DNA of 64,000 nucleotides from Paguma larvata. Its lineage: Eukaryota > Chordata > Mammalia > Carnivora > Viverridae. This document shows positions 1 through 10,317 of the stretch, piece after piece (position 1 is the stretch's first letter; each line of letters starts with the position of its first letter). The stretch spans positions 41,688,659-41,752,658 of the forward strand of contig CM057842.1 in assembly GCA_030068075.1 (NCBI GenBank). Reading direction: 5' to 3'. The notes beneath the pieces are model-generated. The model searched no databases, had not been told where the DNA came from, and worked only from the letters and a program-made list of their open reading frames with translations. Made by a program: the position numbers and the translations under genes.

Positions 1-1159
1 CAAATCATAGTCAACAACTTTGTACTTCATTGGATGGTTTCCCCACATTATTTTTGTTGACTCGAAGAAATCCTGTATCTTTGACAAAGTTTACAATTTG
101 GCCTTGCAAAATGATTTACATTCATTATTATTATTAATTTAAAATATATTTAGAATAGAAACATTTATGTCATCTGGAAGTCTGTAAGGGAAAGAAGACT
201 TGACAGTAGAAAAGGGAAGATATTAATGTAAAAAGGTTAGGGATGGATATTACAATCCTGCCGTAACTTTACACAGAGCCTGTATTTCTTTATATCACAT
301 CTGTAAAAAGTAAGGTCTTTCTCACCACGAATTTTTAAAGTCATCACTTTTTGTTAGCACTTAGATTCAGTTATTATAAATATATTTGGCGATTTTATAA
401 GATATTCATATTAGACTAGGATATTAGATACAAGAAATGAAGCTAAACCTGTAAATAAATGAACTCCACAAATTCTAGTGGTATAATATAAAGTTATTCT
501 TTTATCTTATTTATTTTTGTATTTTATTTTAGATAAGTTATAAATGAGTACATTCATTTGAGGATGGTGAAGTCTATACTCCTCATTTATATAGATCTCT
601 TATATAGTACTGGTCTGCTTGATAATCTAGCTGACTCATCACATAGGTCTTTAGTTATGTTAGTACCACTTTAGCTATAGAGGAATCTGTATTTTCATCT
701 TAGAACCTATAATATATAGAGGAAGCTTGCCTACTATTAAATGTCACATGCTCACAAAGAATTTCCTGGCCACCATATTTACATTGATAAAATCTTATTC
801 CTATTTCTGCGCGCTGTTTCCTTTTTTCAGTTACTGCAATTTTCAAATGTGTTATTTTTTATTATTAATTTATTGTATGTTTCTCTACTGGTCTTTAAGC
901 AACATGAGGGCAGAGAATGTATCTCTTTTATTCATCGATTTATTCCCTTACAGTAGTACCGTGATTTGCACATAGCAGGCACTTGAGAAATTTTATATAT
1001 TGCTGGATGAGTGAATGGTGAATGCATGATCTGAAAAGTAGTCACATATAATAGATTGATTGAAACTTTTTCCTTGAGAATTATTCTTAAGGACACTCTT
1101 ATTTTATCCTGCTGTCATAAAGACTAAATCTTCTATTCTAATGAGGTATAACTGTTTAG
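1..1159 (+). other. CNTN6 intron, partial, upstream of Ig3b exon
   Basis: AT-rich intron sequence. I see no coding exon here; the first half of Ig3 must lie further upstream. The stretch at about 880-1015 looks like the 3' end of an L2 element; the rest holds nothing I recognise. The acceptor of the Ig3b exon is at 1158-1159. Confidence 0.6.
880..1015 (+). repeat. L2 LINE 3' end
   Basis: The order of words (atgagggcagagaatgt, then gcacatagcaggcacttgag, then gctggatgagtgaatg) follows the conserved L2 3' terminus, where a GAGGGCAGGGA block precedes TAGTAGGTGCTCAATAAAT and a TGAATGAATG tail. Decayed, so very old. Confidence 0.6.
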
Positions 1160-1344
1160 TCCAGTCCCCGATATTAGTTGGAGGAGGTTGGATGGAAACC
1201 CGTTGCCAGGGAAAGTCAAGTACAGCAAATCCCAAGCTATTCTTGAAATCCCGAACTTTCAACAGGAAGATGAAGGCTTCTATGAGTGCATTGCAGGCAA
1301 CCTTCGAGGAAGAAACCTTGCAAAGGGTCAACTCATGTTCTATG
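1160..1344 (+). CDS. CNTN6: CNTN6 exon, end of Ig3 (residues 254-316)
   Basis: The reading frame begins with the last base of a codon (AA|T, Asn254), then reads PVPDISWRRLDGNPLPGK and continues to LAKGQLMFY before one base of Ala316. It holds the Ig3 C-strand Trp (DISW) and the second Ig cysteine in YECIAGN (codon 1287-1289), preceded by the usual DEGFYEC motif. The acceptor is tttag|T and the donor is G|gtaagc. The exon is 185 bp, phase 2 in and 1 out. The Ig3 first-half exon is not in the 1,159 bases upstream. Ig3 is part of the region that binds PTPRG in the family (established for CNTN3-6). Confidence 0.95.
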
Positions 1345-4300
1345 GTAAGCTAATAGAATTTCAAACAGTATATGAAATATTTGGGAATATCCTTCATAGT
1401 GAACATCATTAGCATGGTGTGGAAAAAGTGTCATAGGAGAAATAAGGAAGACACATGTCTAGGTTAGGATACTTGATACAGTGATGGGCAGATGGGAATG
1501 ACCATTTTAAAAATATGCTTTTAATTCCAGCTTGGTCCTTGCACGCTATTGTTTATTATAATTGCCTTTAAAGTATCAGCAGTGTCACGTTAAAGCTATA
1601 AAATTTATAACACAAAGTGCCCTAGAATTCAATATATTTCCCATAAAACATTCAGCAACAGCCCATGACAATCTTAATTATAATTCTGAGCAGAATTCAC
1701 AAAAGGAGAGACTGACAGGAGAAATATAATACCGAATGGTAGTTTTCAGTATTTGTTTCTATTTCCCAGATTTTTTTCTGTTCATATGTAGATAATAGAA
1801 AACTACACTTAAAATATATGTTTGTCTCAATTACCAGAATCTCAAATGAAAGCATATATTAGATAAAAATTGCCTTCATGTCTTCTTTTATTCAGGCCAA
1901 AATACACAGTTGCATAAAATTTGCTTCCTTTTTTTTGACAGAAAATAAACCATAGTGTATACCCCAGAATTATCAAAATGTTTGGTGCTCTTAAGGTATT
2001 CTTAACTTCTTTGCTAAATTTAATATGTCAGTACCGGAGAACTTTTTAAGACTGTATTTATATGTGACCAAAAATACTTTTCTATGTGACATGTTTCTGT
2101 GTGACACATTTACAAACAATGATAAAGTATTTGGAGAAAATATGTATTTTTTTCATAACCGGAAAAATCTAAGATACTATCATTACCTCATAAGAATGGC
2201 AATTGAGTATCCTGTGGGGAGAACATATTGTGCATTGATTACATTGATTATATTATTTTCCATTTCCTTCTGAATTCCCTATTTTAACCTTGAATGAAAA
2301 GTACTATTTTATATTTAGAATATGATATTCTGCTGGCTATTTCTCTACAGTTGTAGCTATATACATATGTATATATATATATATATGTATTTTTTTACAC
2401 AGAGTTTCAAATCTAGCATCCATTGTAAATAAACTAGTAAGGATGTGACTGGGAGTTTTTTTAGTGGCACCAAGATATGAAAGGCTTTGGCCAGTTTTTA
2501 ATAGAGATTTCATTTTTCTAATAAGTAGACAAAGATGTAACCAAGCGATTAACCAGAAAATGAAGGTATCTATAAACCAGAAATCGATAAGAAAGTGCCT
2601 TCCTCACATCTATACAGAACCTGCTAGCCGACCCAGCAGATTTGCAAATATTAATTCGTGTAATTCATAATGAAAGTAAGAGGTAGAAATATTTGTCATT
2701 AGCCATTTAATGAGTCCAAATGGTCCTTGTGGGGTAATAACAGATAATTGGTCAATAAGATAAACATTATTCTCTTATTAGCCTGTTAATTTACTTGTTA
2801 TTATGCTCCCAAAGGAGGAGAGTATTGACTCAAGTACTTGAGAGTTGCATAATACCTGAAAATTTTAAAAAATAATCGGTTTTATTATATCACAGTGTTT
2901 AAATTATAATTCAGAGCTCTCTTCCTCTATATTGCATCTTTATTACCTCCAAAAGAAATATTTAAGTATCATCATTATAGAAAATGATATCTTTATAATA
3001 ATATCATTATAGAAAATGAAACCTTTTCAGAGAAGTTAAGTGACTTTTCATAATCACTCAATAGGGAAAGAAAGACATTCTGAAATCCAAGCCCATATAG
3101 TTGACCTGAAATTCTAAGTCCTTTCTTTCATGCATTTCCTACATAGTTGAAGATTTAAAACTTTGGTTTTCAGAAGCAGAAGCATCCAAAGAATTTACAT
3201 ATTAACAAAATAAATATGTTTTAAAGTTATAATTATTGCATTAGACCACAAACCATATGTATTTCAAACTTTTACAAGCGATGTGAGTTTTAATGAGTAT
3301 GTGTTTCTTCTCCCAGGTCAAACGTATGTTAAGAAAATTCCTAAACAGTCCTGTACAAATCGTAAAATTTTGCTAATAACATTCAGAAACATGATTCAGT
3401 TTCCCTCATACATCTATTTCATCTAAGTCTTGGCTTGATTTGTCCCTCAAAACTGTAAGAAGCATATTTTGTAACTTAAGTTGTCCTGATATCCACAGGT
3501 GGTAATCCCAGGCTTAGTTTTTACCACAGTAAAATGTCATGATTCCTTCCTCTCAGTGACCAGCTCTCGGAAGAACTCTTTATCTTAGTGGAAGCACATG
3601 GTGCAGGAGGAAAACCCTGAAAGTTAGACATACTCGTACAACTTTTAAAGACTCTCGGTCACACTTCTTTCTCCAACCACCGCTACAGTGACCTGTTCTA
3701 GGTTTTGTAGGTATAACCTGACAGTCTCATCTCAGGTGCCACACCAAGTCTGTCTTGTTTGCTCCTTCAGTTTCTTTTGTTCTCTTAGAGCTTACTCAGC
3801 ACTTAAGCACATACAACCTGGATATGCTAATATGTAACGTCTATACTAAGCTTGAATGACGGTGGACAGGAGCCAAGGAACAATGCTTCCTCTTCCTTTC
3901 CCTCAGTAGGCAGCTGTAAAGACTCCTTAGAAGTTCACAGAAGATCAAGTAACAGTGGCCCATATTTGTGGCCAACTTAATAACTGACGCTTGCATTGCC
4001 TCTTTCCTTCCCTGTTGACTATTCCTTTTCCTGACACCTTACCTTTGGGCTGACATTCCCAACAGACAATCTGAACAGTACCCCTTGACTTAGGCTCTGC
4101 TTTCAGGGTTCAAAGTTTGGCTTCTCTATTTTTTAACTATGTCTTCTTGAGCAGGTTGTCTAACATGTCTGCAAAAGTCCTCTACAAATGATTAGAGGGA
4201 GAAGTAACTGCAATTACATATCTAGCTTAGAAGAGCCTGCAATTCCAAAGGAAATTTCATTCCCTCATATATATCTGAGGACAGACCTAAATAAAAAGGG

Positions 4301-5117
4301 ATAAATGACACAGCCAGGCAGCCCCCTTCATCTTTATAAAGGAAACATTAATTTTAAAACACTTAATTTGTACTCCACCTGTTTCTATGAATGATAGTAA
4401 GGATAATACTACCTTACACCTAAATAACATTTTGACATTAATTAAACCAGTTTATTTTTTGTCTTTGTTTGTTTTTGTTTGTTTGCTTTTTGCCTCAATA
4501 CAATGTAGAACTTTATTGTATTACAAAATAGGGTTTTGGATAATGGATGCCCAGGATTAAATTTAGGTGCTGAACTTCTATAAAACTCCGAGGTTCTCAT
4601 TTCCTATCAGGAGTTTTATGTTGGGGAAAAAAAATTGGGCGATAATCCTACTAAAATGTGATAAAGCTTATATTTGAATTGTGCTTCTAGCTATTGAATT
4701 ATAATTATGTCTGATATAGATAAACTTACTCTTAGTCAGTTCAGACCAAATATAATCACGGCCTTTTCTCAGCGTGGGTTCTGATTTGATATATATTTTC
4801 TAACTTGACCTAGGTACTAATATTTACCATGAAATTATTCTCTGGCCTTGTTCTGCATTTGGACCTTTTCCCACATCTCCCAAGTTGCTATAAAGGTACA
4901 TCAGAATGACAAAAGCAAACATTTATCTTATGCCAAAGGACCACTGATATTTACAAGATTTCTGTTGCTCCATATTGAGGCTTCTGCATTTCATGTGTTC
5001 TCAGTACAATGGGACCCAGTGAGCTTTGTCCTTCTGCTTTCTTAGTCCTTGGGATGTTGCACAATGTTTTGGATAATTGACTTGCCAAGGAGTTTTTCTT
5101 GTCTATTTTTGAAACAG
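1345..5117 (+). other. CNTN6 intron (Ig3b to Ig4a), 3.8 kb
   Basis: Mostly unrecognised AT-rich sequence. A short TA/CATA run lies at about 2360-2390 and a GTTT-rich stretch at 4455-4490. About 3010-3140 resembles the 3' half of a MIR (aagttaagtgactt... core). A 17-bp word is repeated at 2971 and 3003. No exon or RNA gene is seen. The branch and pyrimidine region before 5118 is ordinary. Confidence 0.55.
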
Positions 5118-5254
5118 CCCCACCAGAATGGGAACAAAAAATCCAAAATACTTACCTGTCTATCTATGACAGTTTGTTTTGGGAATGCAAAGCTAGTGGA
5201 AAGCCAAATCCTTGGTATACGTGGTTAAAGAATGGTGAACGCCTCAATCCAGAG
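5118..5254 (+). CDS. CNTN6: CNTN6 exon, first half of Ig4 (residues 316-361)
   Basis: The reading is PPEWEQKIQNTYLSIYDSLF, then WECKASGKPNPWYTWLKNGE, ending RLNPE. The first Ig4 cysteine is in WECKASG and the core Trp is in the YTWLKNG strand. It starts after aacag with two bases that finish Ala316 and ends at a codon boundary before gtaagc (137 bp). Within Ig1-Ig4, contactins fold back into a compact horseshoe; this exon supplies the linker and first sheet of Ig4. Differences from recalled human sequence are conservative (H to Y, N to S, L to F). Confidence 0.95.
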
Positions 5255-5324
5255 GTAAGCAACTATGTCGATATTAAAACTTTACCTATTCTCCTAGGAA
5301 ATCTTGTTACTACCAGTCACAGCT

Positions 5325-5500
5325 AATGTTTATGGAATGCTTAGTAGGTGCTAGGAAACAGAGTAGACTCTTCACATACACTAATTTATATAATACTTAA
5401 ATAAGCTCAAAGTAGCTATTAATATTATCCCCATTTTTCAAATGAGAAAATTAAGGGTAGAGAGGACAACTGCCCTAAGGTCACACACTACTCAGGGATA
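5325..5500 (+). repeat. MIR SINE fossil
   Basis: Order of diagnostic words: 'gcttagtaggtgctagg', a stretch ending 'attatccccatttttca', then 'aatgagaaaattaagg' and 'ctaaggtcacacact'. This is the core and 3' half of MIR in + orientation. Confidence 0.75.
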
Positions 5501-5579
5501 CATCCACATTCAAATACCATCTTCATCCTCGTCATCACGATCCCCATCTTAATTAACATCCGCCAAGCTGTCGTATGAG

Positions 5580-5785
5580 CCAGGGCTTATGTAAATATAT
5601 TTCCATGCATTATCTTATTGTATCCTCATGACTACTTTATGAGAGAGATGCTAGTATTATTTCTTCCATAGATGAAGAAAATTGGTTTCAGAGAGAGGTT
5701 AAGTCACTTGCCCAAAGTCACACAGTAGCTAGTAAATATTAGAATTTGTTCTAAACCTAGTCTGGTTCCAGAATCCAAGCTCTAA
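5580..5785 (+). repeat. MIR SINE fossil
   Basis: Words such as 'attatcttattgtatcctca', 'gaggttaagtcacttgccca' and 'agtcacacagtagctagtaa' are near-consensus MIR in + orientation. It is better preserved than the copy just upstream. Confidence 0.85.
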
Positions 5786-6773
5786 AACGTTAACCTAATG
5801 AGAACTAATATCTCTAAACCCATAGGAAGTGGAGGACGGGGGCAGTTATCTACATTTTTCCATTTGGAGCGTACTTTATTGTACAGTATACTGAAAATGA
5901 GACAAAATTGGCTTTTTTTCATCAAATTACCCAAATAATTGTGTTAATTCTCCCTTTTACTTTGCACTTGTAGGCACAGCCAGGGACACAAAGAACATCT
6001 AATGTTTAGAAGCTGAAAATAATGCTCTTCTTTGTTTTGGTTTTAGTGGAATTTTCTTCCTGAATGCCTTTTTGCATAGAACATTGTCTGTTTCTTCTAG
6101 CCTACTTTTAGTCTCTTTAAAGGATGGTAATAGGTATACTGAAATATTTTTTAAAATTATATTTGCTCTATTAAACTCTTTCATTATGGGAACTCAAAAT
6201 TGTATTTCTATACTCCAAATGGGACGCTGTAACAGATTTTGGCTGTTTAAGCATACTATGGTAGGCGGCACAAAAGGAGAGTTTAGCTCCTCCAACTTAT
6301 GACTCAATTAGAACATTATCAAGTCATCACATTTCAAGTCTTTGGGAGACCTTTTGAAGGAAAGGCAAGGAAACTTCTAATCATTATATGCATGCCTAAC
6401 ATTATTATTAACTATATTTTCTGGAATAATTGGAAGGGTAGAATCATCCAAATTATTTTATATACCATTTAACAGAAAGGTAGCGTACATTCTATGCCAA
6501 TTTTCAAAGAAATGAGAGAACATACAATATACTAGCTACTAAAATTCTAGGAAGGATATTTCTTTTTTTAACTTCAGAAAGCTGCTAGGAATCTTGTAGT
6601 ATATTAAGTTCCATCTTCATAAACACCAGTTCTCATACACCAAAATATCATATATTGTAGAATGTAGAATATATGTATCATATATTGTAGCACAAATGTT
6701 TAATAATATATTCTGGTTAAGAGAATGCCTACATTAACACACTAGCATTTTTACATGACTTTTCTTTCATTAG

Positions 6774-6903
6774 GAAAGAATTCAAATAGAAAACGGGACA
6801 CTTACCATAACTATGCTGAATGTGTCAGATTCTGGTGTCTACCAGTGTGCTGCAGAAAACAAATATCAGATCATTTATGCAAATGCAGAATTGAGAGTAT
6901 TAG
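6774..6903 (+). CDS. CNTN6: CNTN6 exon, second half of Ig4 (residues 362-405)
   Basis: It reads ERIQIENGTLTITMLNVSDS, then GVYQCAAENKYQIIYANAEL, then RVL and one base of residue 405. It has the Ig4 DSGVYQC motif with the second cysteine, and two N-glycosylation sequons, NGT (N368) and NVS (N377), both annotated in human CNTN6 at the same numbers. The acceptor is cattag|G and the donor G|gtaagt; 130 bp, phase 0 in and 1 out. Codon spacing shows no indel against human. Confidence 0.95.
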
Positions 6904-8896
6904 GTAAGTCATTCATTTATAACCAAAAAATTTTAGATGACATTTTAGTGAGCTGTGATTATACATAGTATGAACCCAGTTTTTCTGTAAATTAGAGATC
7001 GCTTTCCCTTGAAATAATGGGAAATGTCTAAATTAACTGTAAAAAAAATACAGGGTGAAAATTATTATTCTGCTCAAGCAAAAAATCAGTGCTGCCAGGG
7101 GAGTCTGCTAGTGAGTGCATCCCAGCCAGAAGAAAGGTCCTCCAAAGCTGATCGCAGCAAATGATGACTTGAGTATAACTCAAAATTATCCATCAGGAAT
7201 GTTTTCAACTGCAAACAAACAAATAAAAAAAATGGGAAAAGAAAATCTCAATTTATAATGATTTAAGTAGGTATTTATTTTATCTTTTAACAAGAAGTTT
7301 GGGAGTCGTAGCTGAGCCCTGGCAGTGCGATTGATAATATTATTCTTAAAACTTTTCCCTCATGCTTGCTGCCTTGAGGGAGTGACTGCTGTAGCTACAG
7401 AAATAAAATCCATACCCAAGGGTGAAGGAGAGGGAAGGGACGAAAGTGACCAAACCTATCCGTCTCTTTAGAAAATGCAAAATTTCTGTGTATGCTTACA
7501 GTCAAATCATTTTGTGCCAGTGACTAGAACCCTGCCACGAGACCACCCAGACCTCAAGGACGGCTGGGCAGATAAGTCCCTGTGGTGGATGATGTGGGAC
7601 AGAAGCAGTTCGAGAATGATATTCTCAATGGTGTCTGTTACAATAAGTAACCCACTGTCTTTTATCACAAAGTTTTCTTCATGGTAGGAAGAAATAGGAT
7701 GAAAGAGGGGAAGGATCAAGCAAAGAGACAAGGTTTCATAAGCTTATGGACAATGGCCATTGATTTGTCTGTTTATTTTTTCAATTTCTATTTATTGAAC
7801 ATTTATCGTGTAAAAATATAGTTATCAATACTTAAGTGATCTTTACTTTCATAGAACCCATAGTTTCACTGAGAAAAACAGAAGCTAAATTTTAAAAGAT
7901 GATTATTATGGTCAATAACTGAGAAGGTGGCGTCAGACTTCATGACAAGCTGAAAATAACGGAAATTGAGGACATTCTCTTTAAGCTGAGATCTGAAGAA
8001 CGAGCATGCACGTGTCAGTGGAAGAACAGAGAAGCCATACTTGAAATGTCCTGAAAGAAGAGAGCATGGCATACCTCAAAGAACTTCAGCCCACTTAGAC
8101 TTGAGGCAGGAGTGGGGATTGCACACATGGGTTCCCACATTCATGAAGCTGGAAAGACTCAGATGCATCCAAGCAGTCTAAGCGTTTCTCACCTTCATGA
8201 ATTGGTATTTGCTCAACGTTTATTTAGGGGGGACAAATTTGAAACTGACATTTAAAAAAAAATTCTGCTCAGCTTGCCCGTTTCTACAGAGGGCAGAGTA
8301 TTTCCATTTTGCTGGTTAAAGGCTCACCTGAAGAAATCCGACAAAGTGATAGAGTATTTCTGCTTTATTTCAGTGATATTTTATATTTCACATTTTGGAT
8401 CGTTACCTTGACTGGAATAGATTAAATGGTTCCCCCTAATCAGGGTTAAAATCTCTTCTTCTCTCTCTTACGGGAACGTCTTCACCCTGTTCGTTGTAAA
8501 CAGTATTAAGAATGTGACTCTTTGTAAGTTGGTTCTTCCCCAGCTCCAATTTGTTTTTGTTATTGCAATGACTAGCACCAAAACAAAAATAAATGACATT
8601 TATCGAACACATACTTCGTGCCAGGCACTATGCTATAGTTCTTTAAAAGATACTGTCTCATTTAGTCTCCCCAGTAAATTTCTGAAGTAATATCTATTGT
8701 CATCTTCGTTTTTCAAATGAAAATAGAACTCCAAAATGCCAAATTGGTAACTGGCCCCAGAACAGCCTGAGCAAAATAGCTTGAAAAAAGCTCCGGGTAC
8801 AAACATTCAATTCTGTCTCGTATAGTCCATCATCATGTTACCACCATGTTAATTAAGTGAGTAACTTAACAATTTTGTTTGTAATTTTGTTTTTAG
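6904..8896 (+). other. CNTN6 intron (Ig4b to Ig5a)
   Basis: Intron sequence with one MIR at about 8591-8770. The stretch 6904-8590 holds nothing I can assign. No conserved exon-like open frame fits the contactin domain order here, which is already filled by the flanking exons. Confidence 0.55.
8591..8770 (+). repeat. MIR SINE fossil
   Basis: 'acttcgtgccaggcactatg', 'tctcatttagtctccccag' and 'catcttcgtttttcaaatga' in order match the core of MIR, + orientation. Confidence 0.75.
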
Positions 8897-9047
8897 CCTC
8901 AGCTCCTGATTTCTCTAAAAATCCCCTTAAAAAAAATTCAGTTGTACAAGTTGGCGGGGATATTACTATCGAATGCAAACCGAATGCTTTTCCTAGGGCA
9001 GCTATCTCCTGGAAAAGAGGAATGGAGAGCCTGAGACACAGCAAAAG
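8897..9047 (+). CDS. CNTN6: CNTN6 exon, first half of Ig5 (residues 405-455)
   Basis: It begins with the two bases that finish Ala405 and reads SAPDFSKNPLKKNSVVQVGG, then DITIECKPNAFPRAAISWKR, then GMESLRHSK and two bases of Arg455. The first Ig5 cysteine (IECKPNA) and the core Trp (ISWKRG) are intact. The acceptor is ttttag|CC and the donor AG|gtaaat. The N-terminal strand (NPLKKNSVV against recalled human SPVKKKSFV) is the least conserved stretch of the exon. It is followed by a 24.9 kb intron. Confidence 0.95.
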
Positions 9048-9858
9048 GTAAATAAATCTCTTTTGTTTTGTATTTTGAAGTATTTTGTCTTCTAAATCTA
9101 AGTCTTCTAAAGTCCTCTCCCTGTGGGTAAGCTTACAACTAGGTACACACAGATACCAACCATTTTCACGTGGTAGCAAAAACTAAAGAATCTTAGAAAC
9201 TTAAGATCTATTTGTATAATTTTACTGCAACGTATTTAGTGCATGCACTTGAAGTAGATATATTTTTAAAAATCCTTTAAGACCTTTTTCCTATATTCAG
9301 CTTGAAGATTCTTCCTGACCCAACCTGCTGAGAAATCAGTGAGAAGAGCATTACATAAAAGAGAGAGACACTTATACTCACACACCTGGTGTTGTGGTTT
9401 TTAAATAGTCACACAGGTGTTCACCCCATGACAAAATGAATTCTCCACGTGAAAAAAAAAATGTAGAGAGGTTCCTGTAGAGAAAGAAGAGAGGTTTCCT
9501 TCTGTTCTGGATGTGATTGAGAATTCCTGGATCAGCACCGGCATGTTTTCTATGAGAGTTTAGACAGCAAAACAGGTGTTTTTCTCTACTTCGAATAAAT
9601 TTCATGGCATTGTACTATAGAACCTTGTCTACCCAGGGATGACTAGTCAGTAGTCGCAGCTCTATTGTAATGACCCCTTCGTGTTACCGTGTGATCGGAT
9701 GTGTAGTGGAATGCTACTGTGAATGAGCCAGTGTGCTGAAGATGGGAAAATGTTTCAGCGAACTCTTCGTCAACATCATACGTGTCATTAAGTCATATAT
9801 ATAGCTTATCAGTCTGTTAACATAAATGAACAAGACAGGCTGGGTAAAAGAAAGGACA
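9048..9858 (+). other. Start of the 24.9 kb CNTN6 intron
   Basis: First part of the Ig5a-Ig5b intron, up to the first SINE. Nothing recognised. Confidence 0.5.
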
Positions 9859-10305
9859 GGGGCACCTGGATAGCTTAGCTGATTAAGCATCTGACTTCAG
9901 CTCAGGTCATGATGGGTTCAAGACCCATGTCAGGCTCTGTGCTAACAGCTCAGAGCCTGGAGCCATTGGATTCTTTGTCTCTCTCCTCTATCCCTTCCCC
10001 TCTGGCACTCTGTCTCTCTCTCTTTCTCTCTCAAAAAATAAATGAGGGGCGCCTGGGTGGCTCAGTCAGTTAAGAGGCCGACTTCAGCTCAGGTCATGAT
10101 CTCACAGTCTGTGAGTTCGAGCCCCGCGTCGGGCTCTGTGCTGACAGCTCGGAGCCTGGAGCCTGCTTCGGATTCTGTATCTCCCTCTCTCTCTGCCCTT
10201 CCCCTGCTCACACTCTGTCTCTAGGTCTCTCAAAAAAAATAAATAAATAAATAAAAAAAATAAATGAACAGTTAGAAAAGTTTATAAAAGGAAAAAAAAA
10301 AAAAA
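9859..10305 (+). mobile_element. Felid CAN-SINE with a second SINE nested in its tail
   Basis: The older copy starts GGGGCACCTGGATAGC at 9859 and has the tRNA-like head, CT-rich part and A-rich tail. Its TSDs are aaagaaaggaca at 9847-9858 and aaagaatggaca at 10306-10317, one mismatch. A younger SINE interrupts its tail (10046-10254), so the outer element resumes at 10268 and ends in a long A run at 10292-10308. Confidence 0.9.
10046..10254 (+). mobile_element. Young felid CAN-SINE (SINEC_Fc type)
   Basis: Near-consensus head GGGGCGCCTGGGTGGCTCAG, an internal GTTCGAGCCCCGCGTCGGGC box and the tail AATAAATAAATAAA. Perfect 13-nt TSDs, aaaaaataaatga, lie at 10033-10045 and 10255-10267, inside the tail of the older SINE. 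Confidence 0.95.
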
Positions 10306-10317
10306 AAAGAATGGACA

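Larger units (their letters stand above)
5255..6773 (+). other. CNTN6 intron (Ig4a to Ig4b)
   Basis: It carries two old MIR copies back to back at 5325-5500 and 5580-5785. From about 5790 to the acceptor at 6772-6773 I recognise nothing except a small tandem duplication (15-bp word at 6646-6660 and 6676-6690), which lies about 85-130 bp before the exon. Confidence 0.6.

Noticed and set aside
8853..9179. 108-codon frame on the - strand overlapping a CNTN6 exon
   Set aside because: Antisense shadow of the Ig5a exon and its intron flanks.
10042..10224. Short frames starting MRGAWVAQSVKRPTSAQ and similar at several sites
   Set aside because: They are translations of CAN-SINE heads, recurring with each + strand copy.
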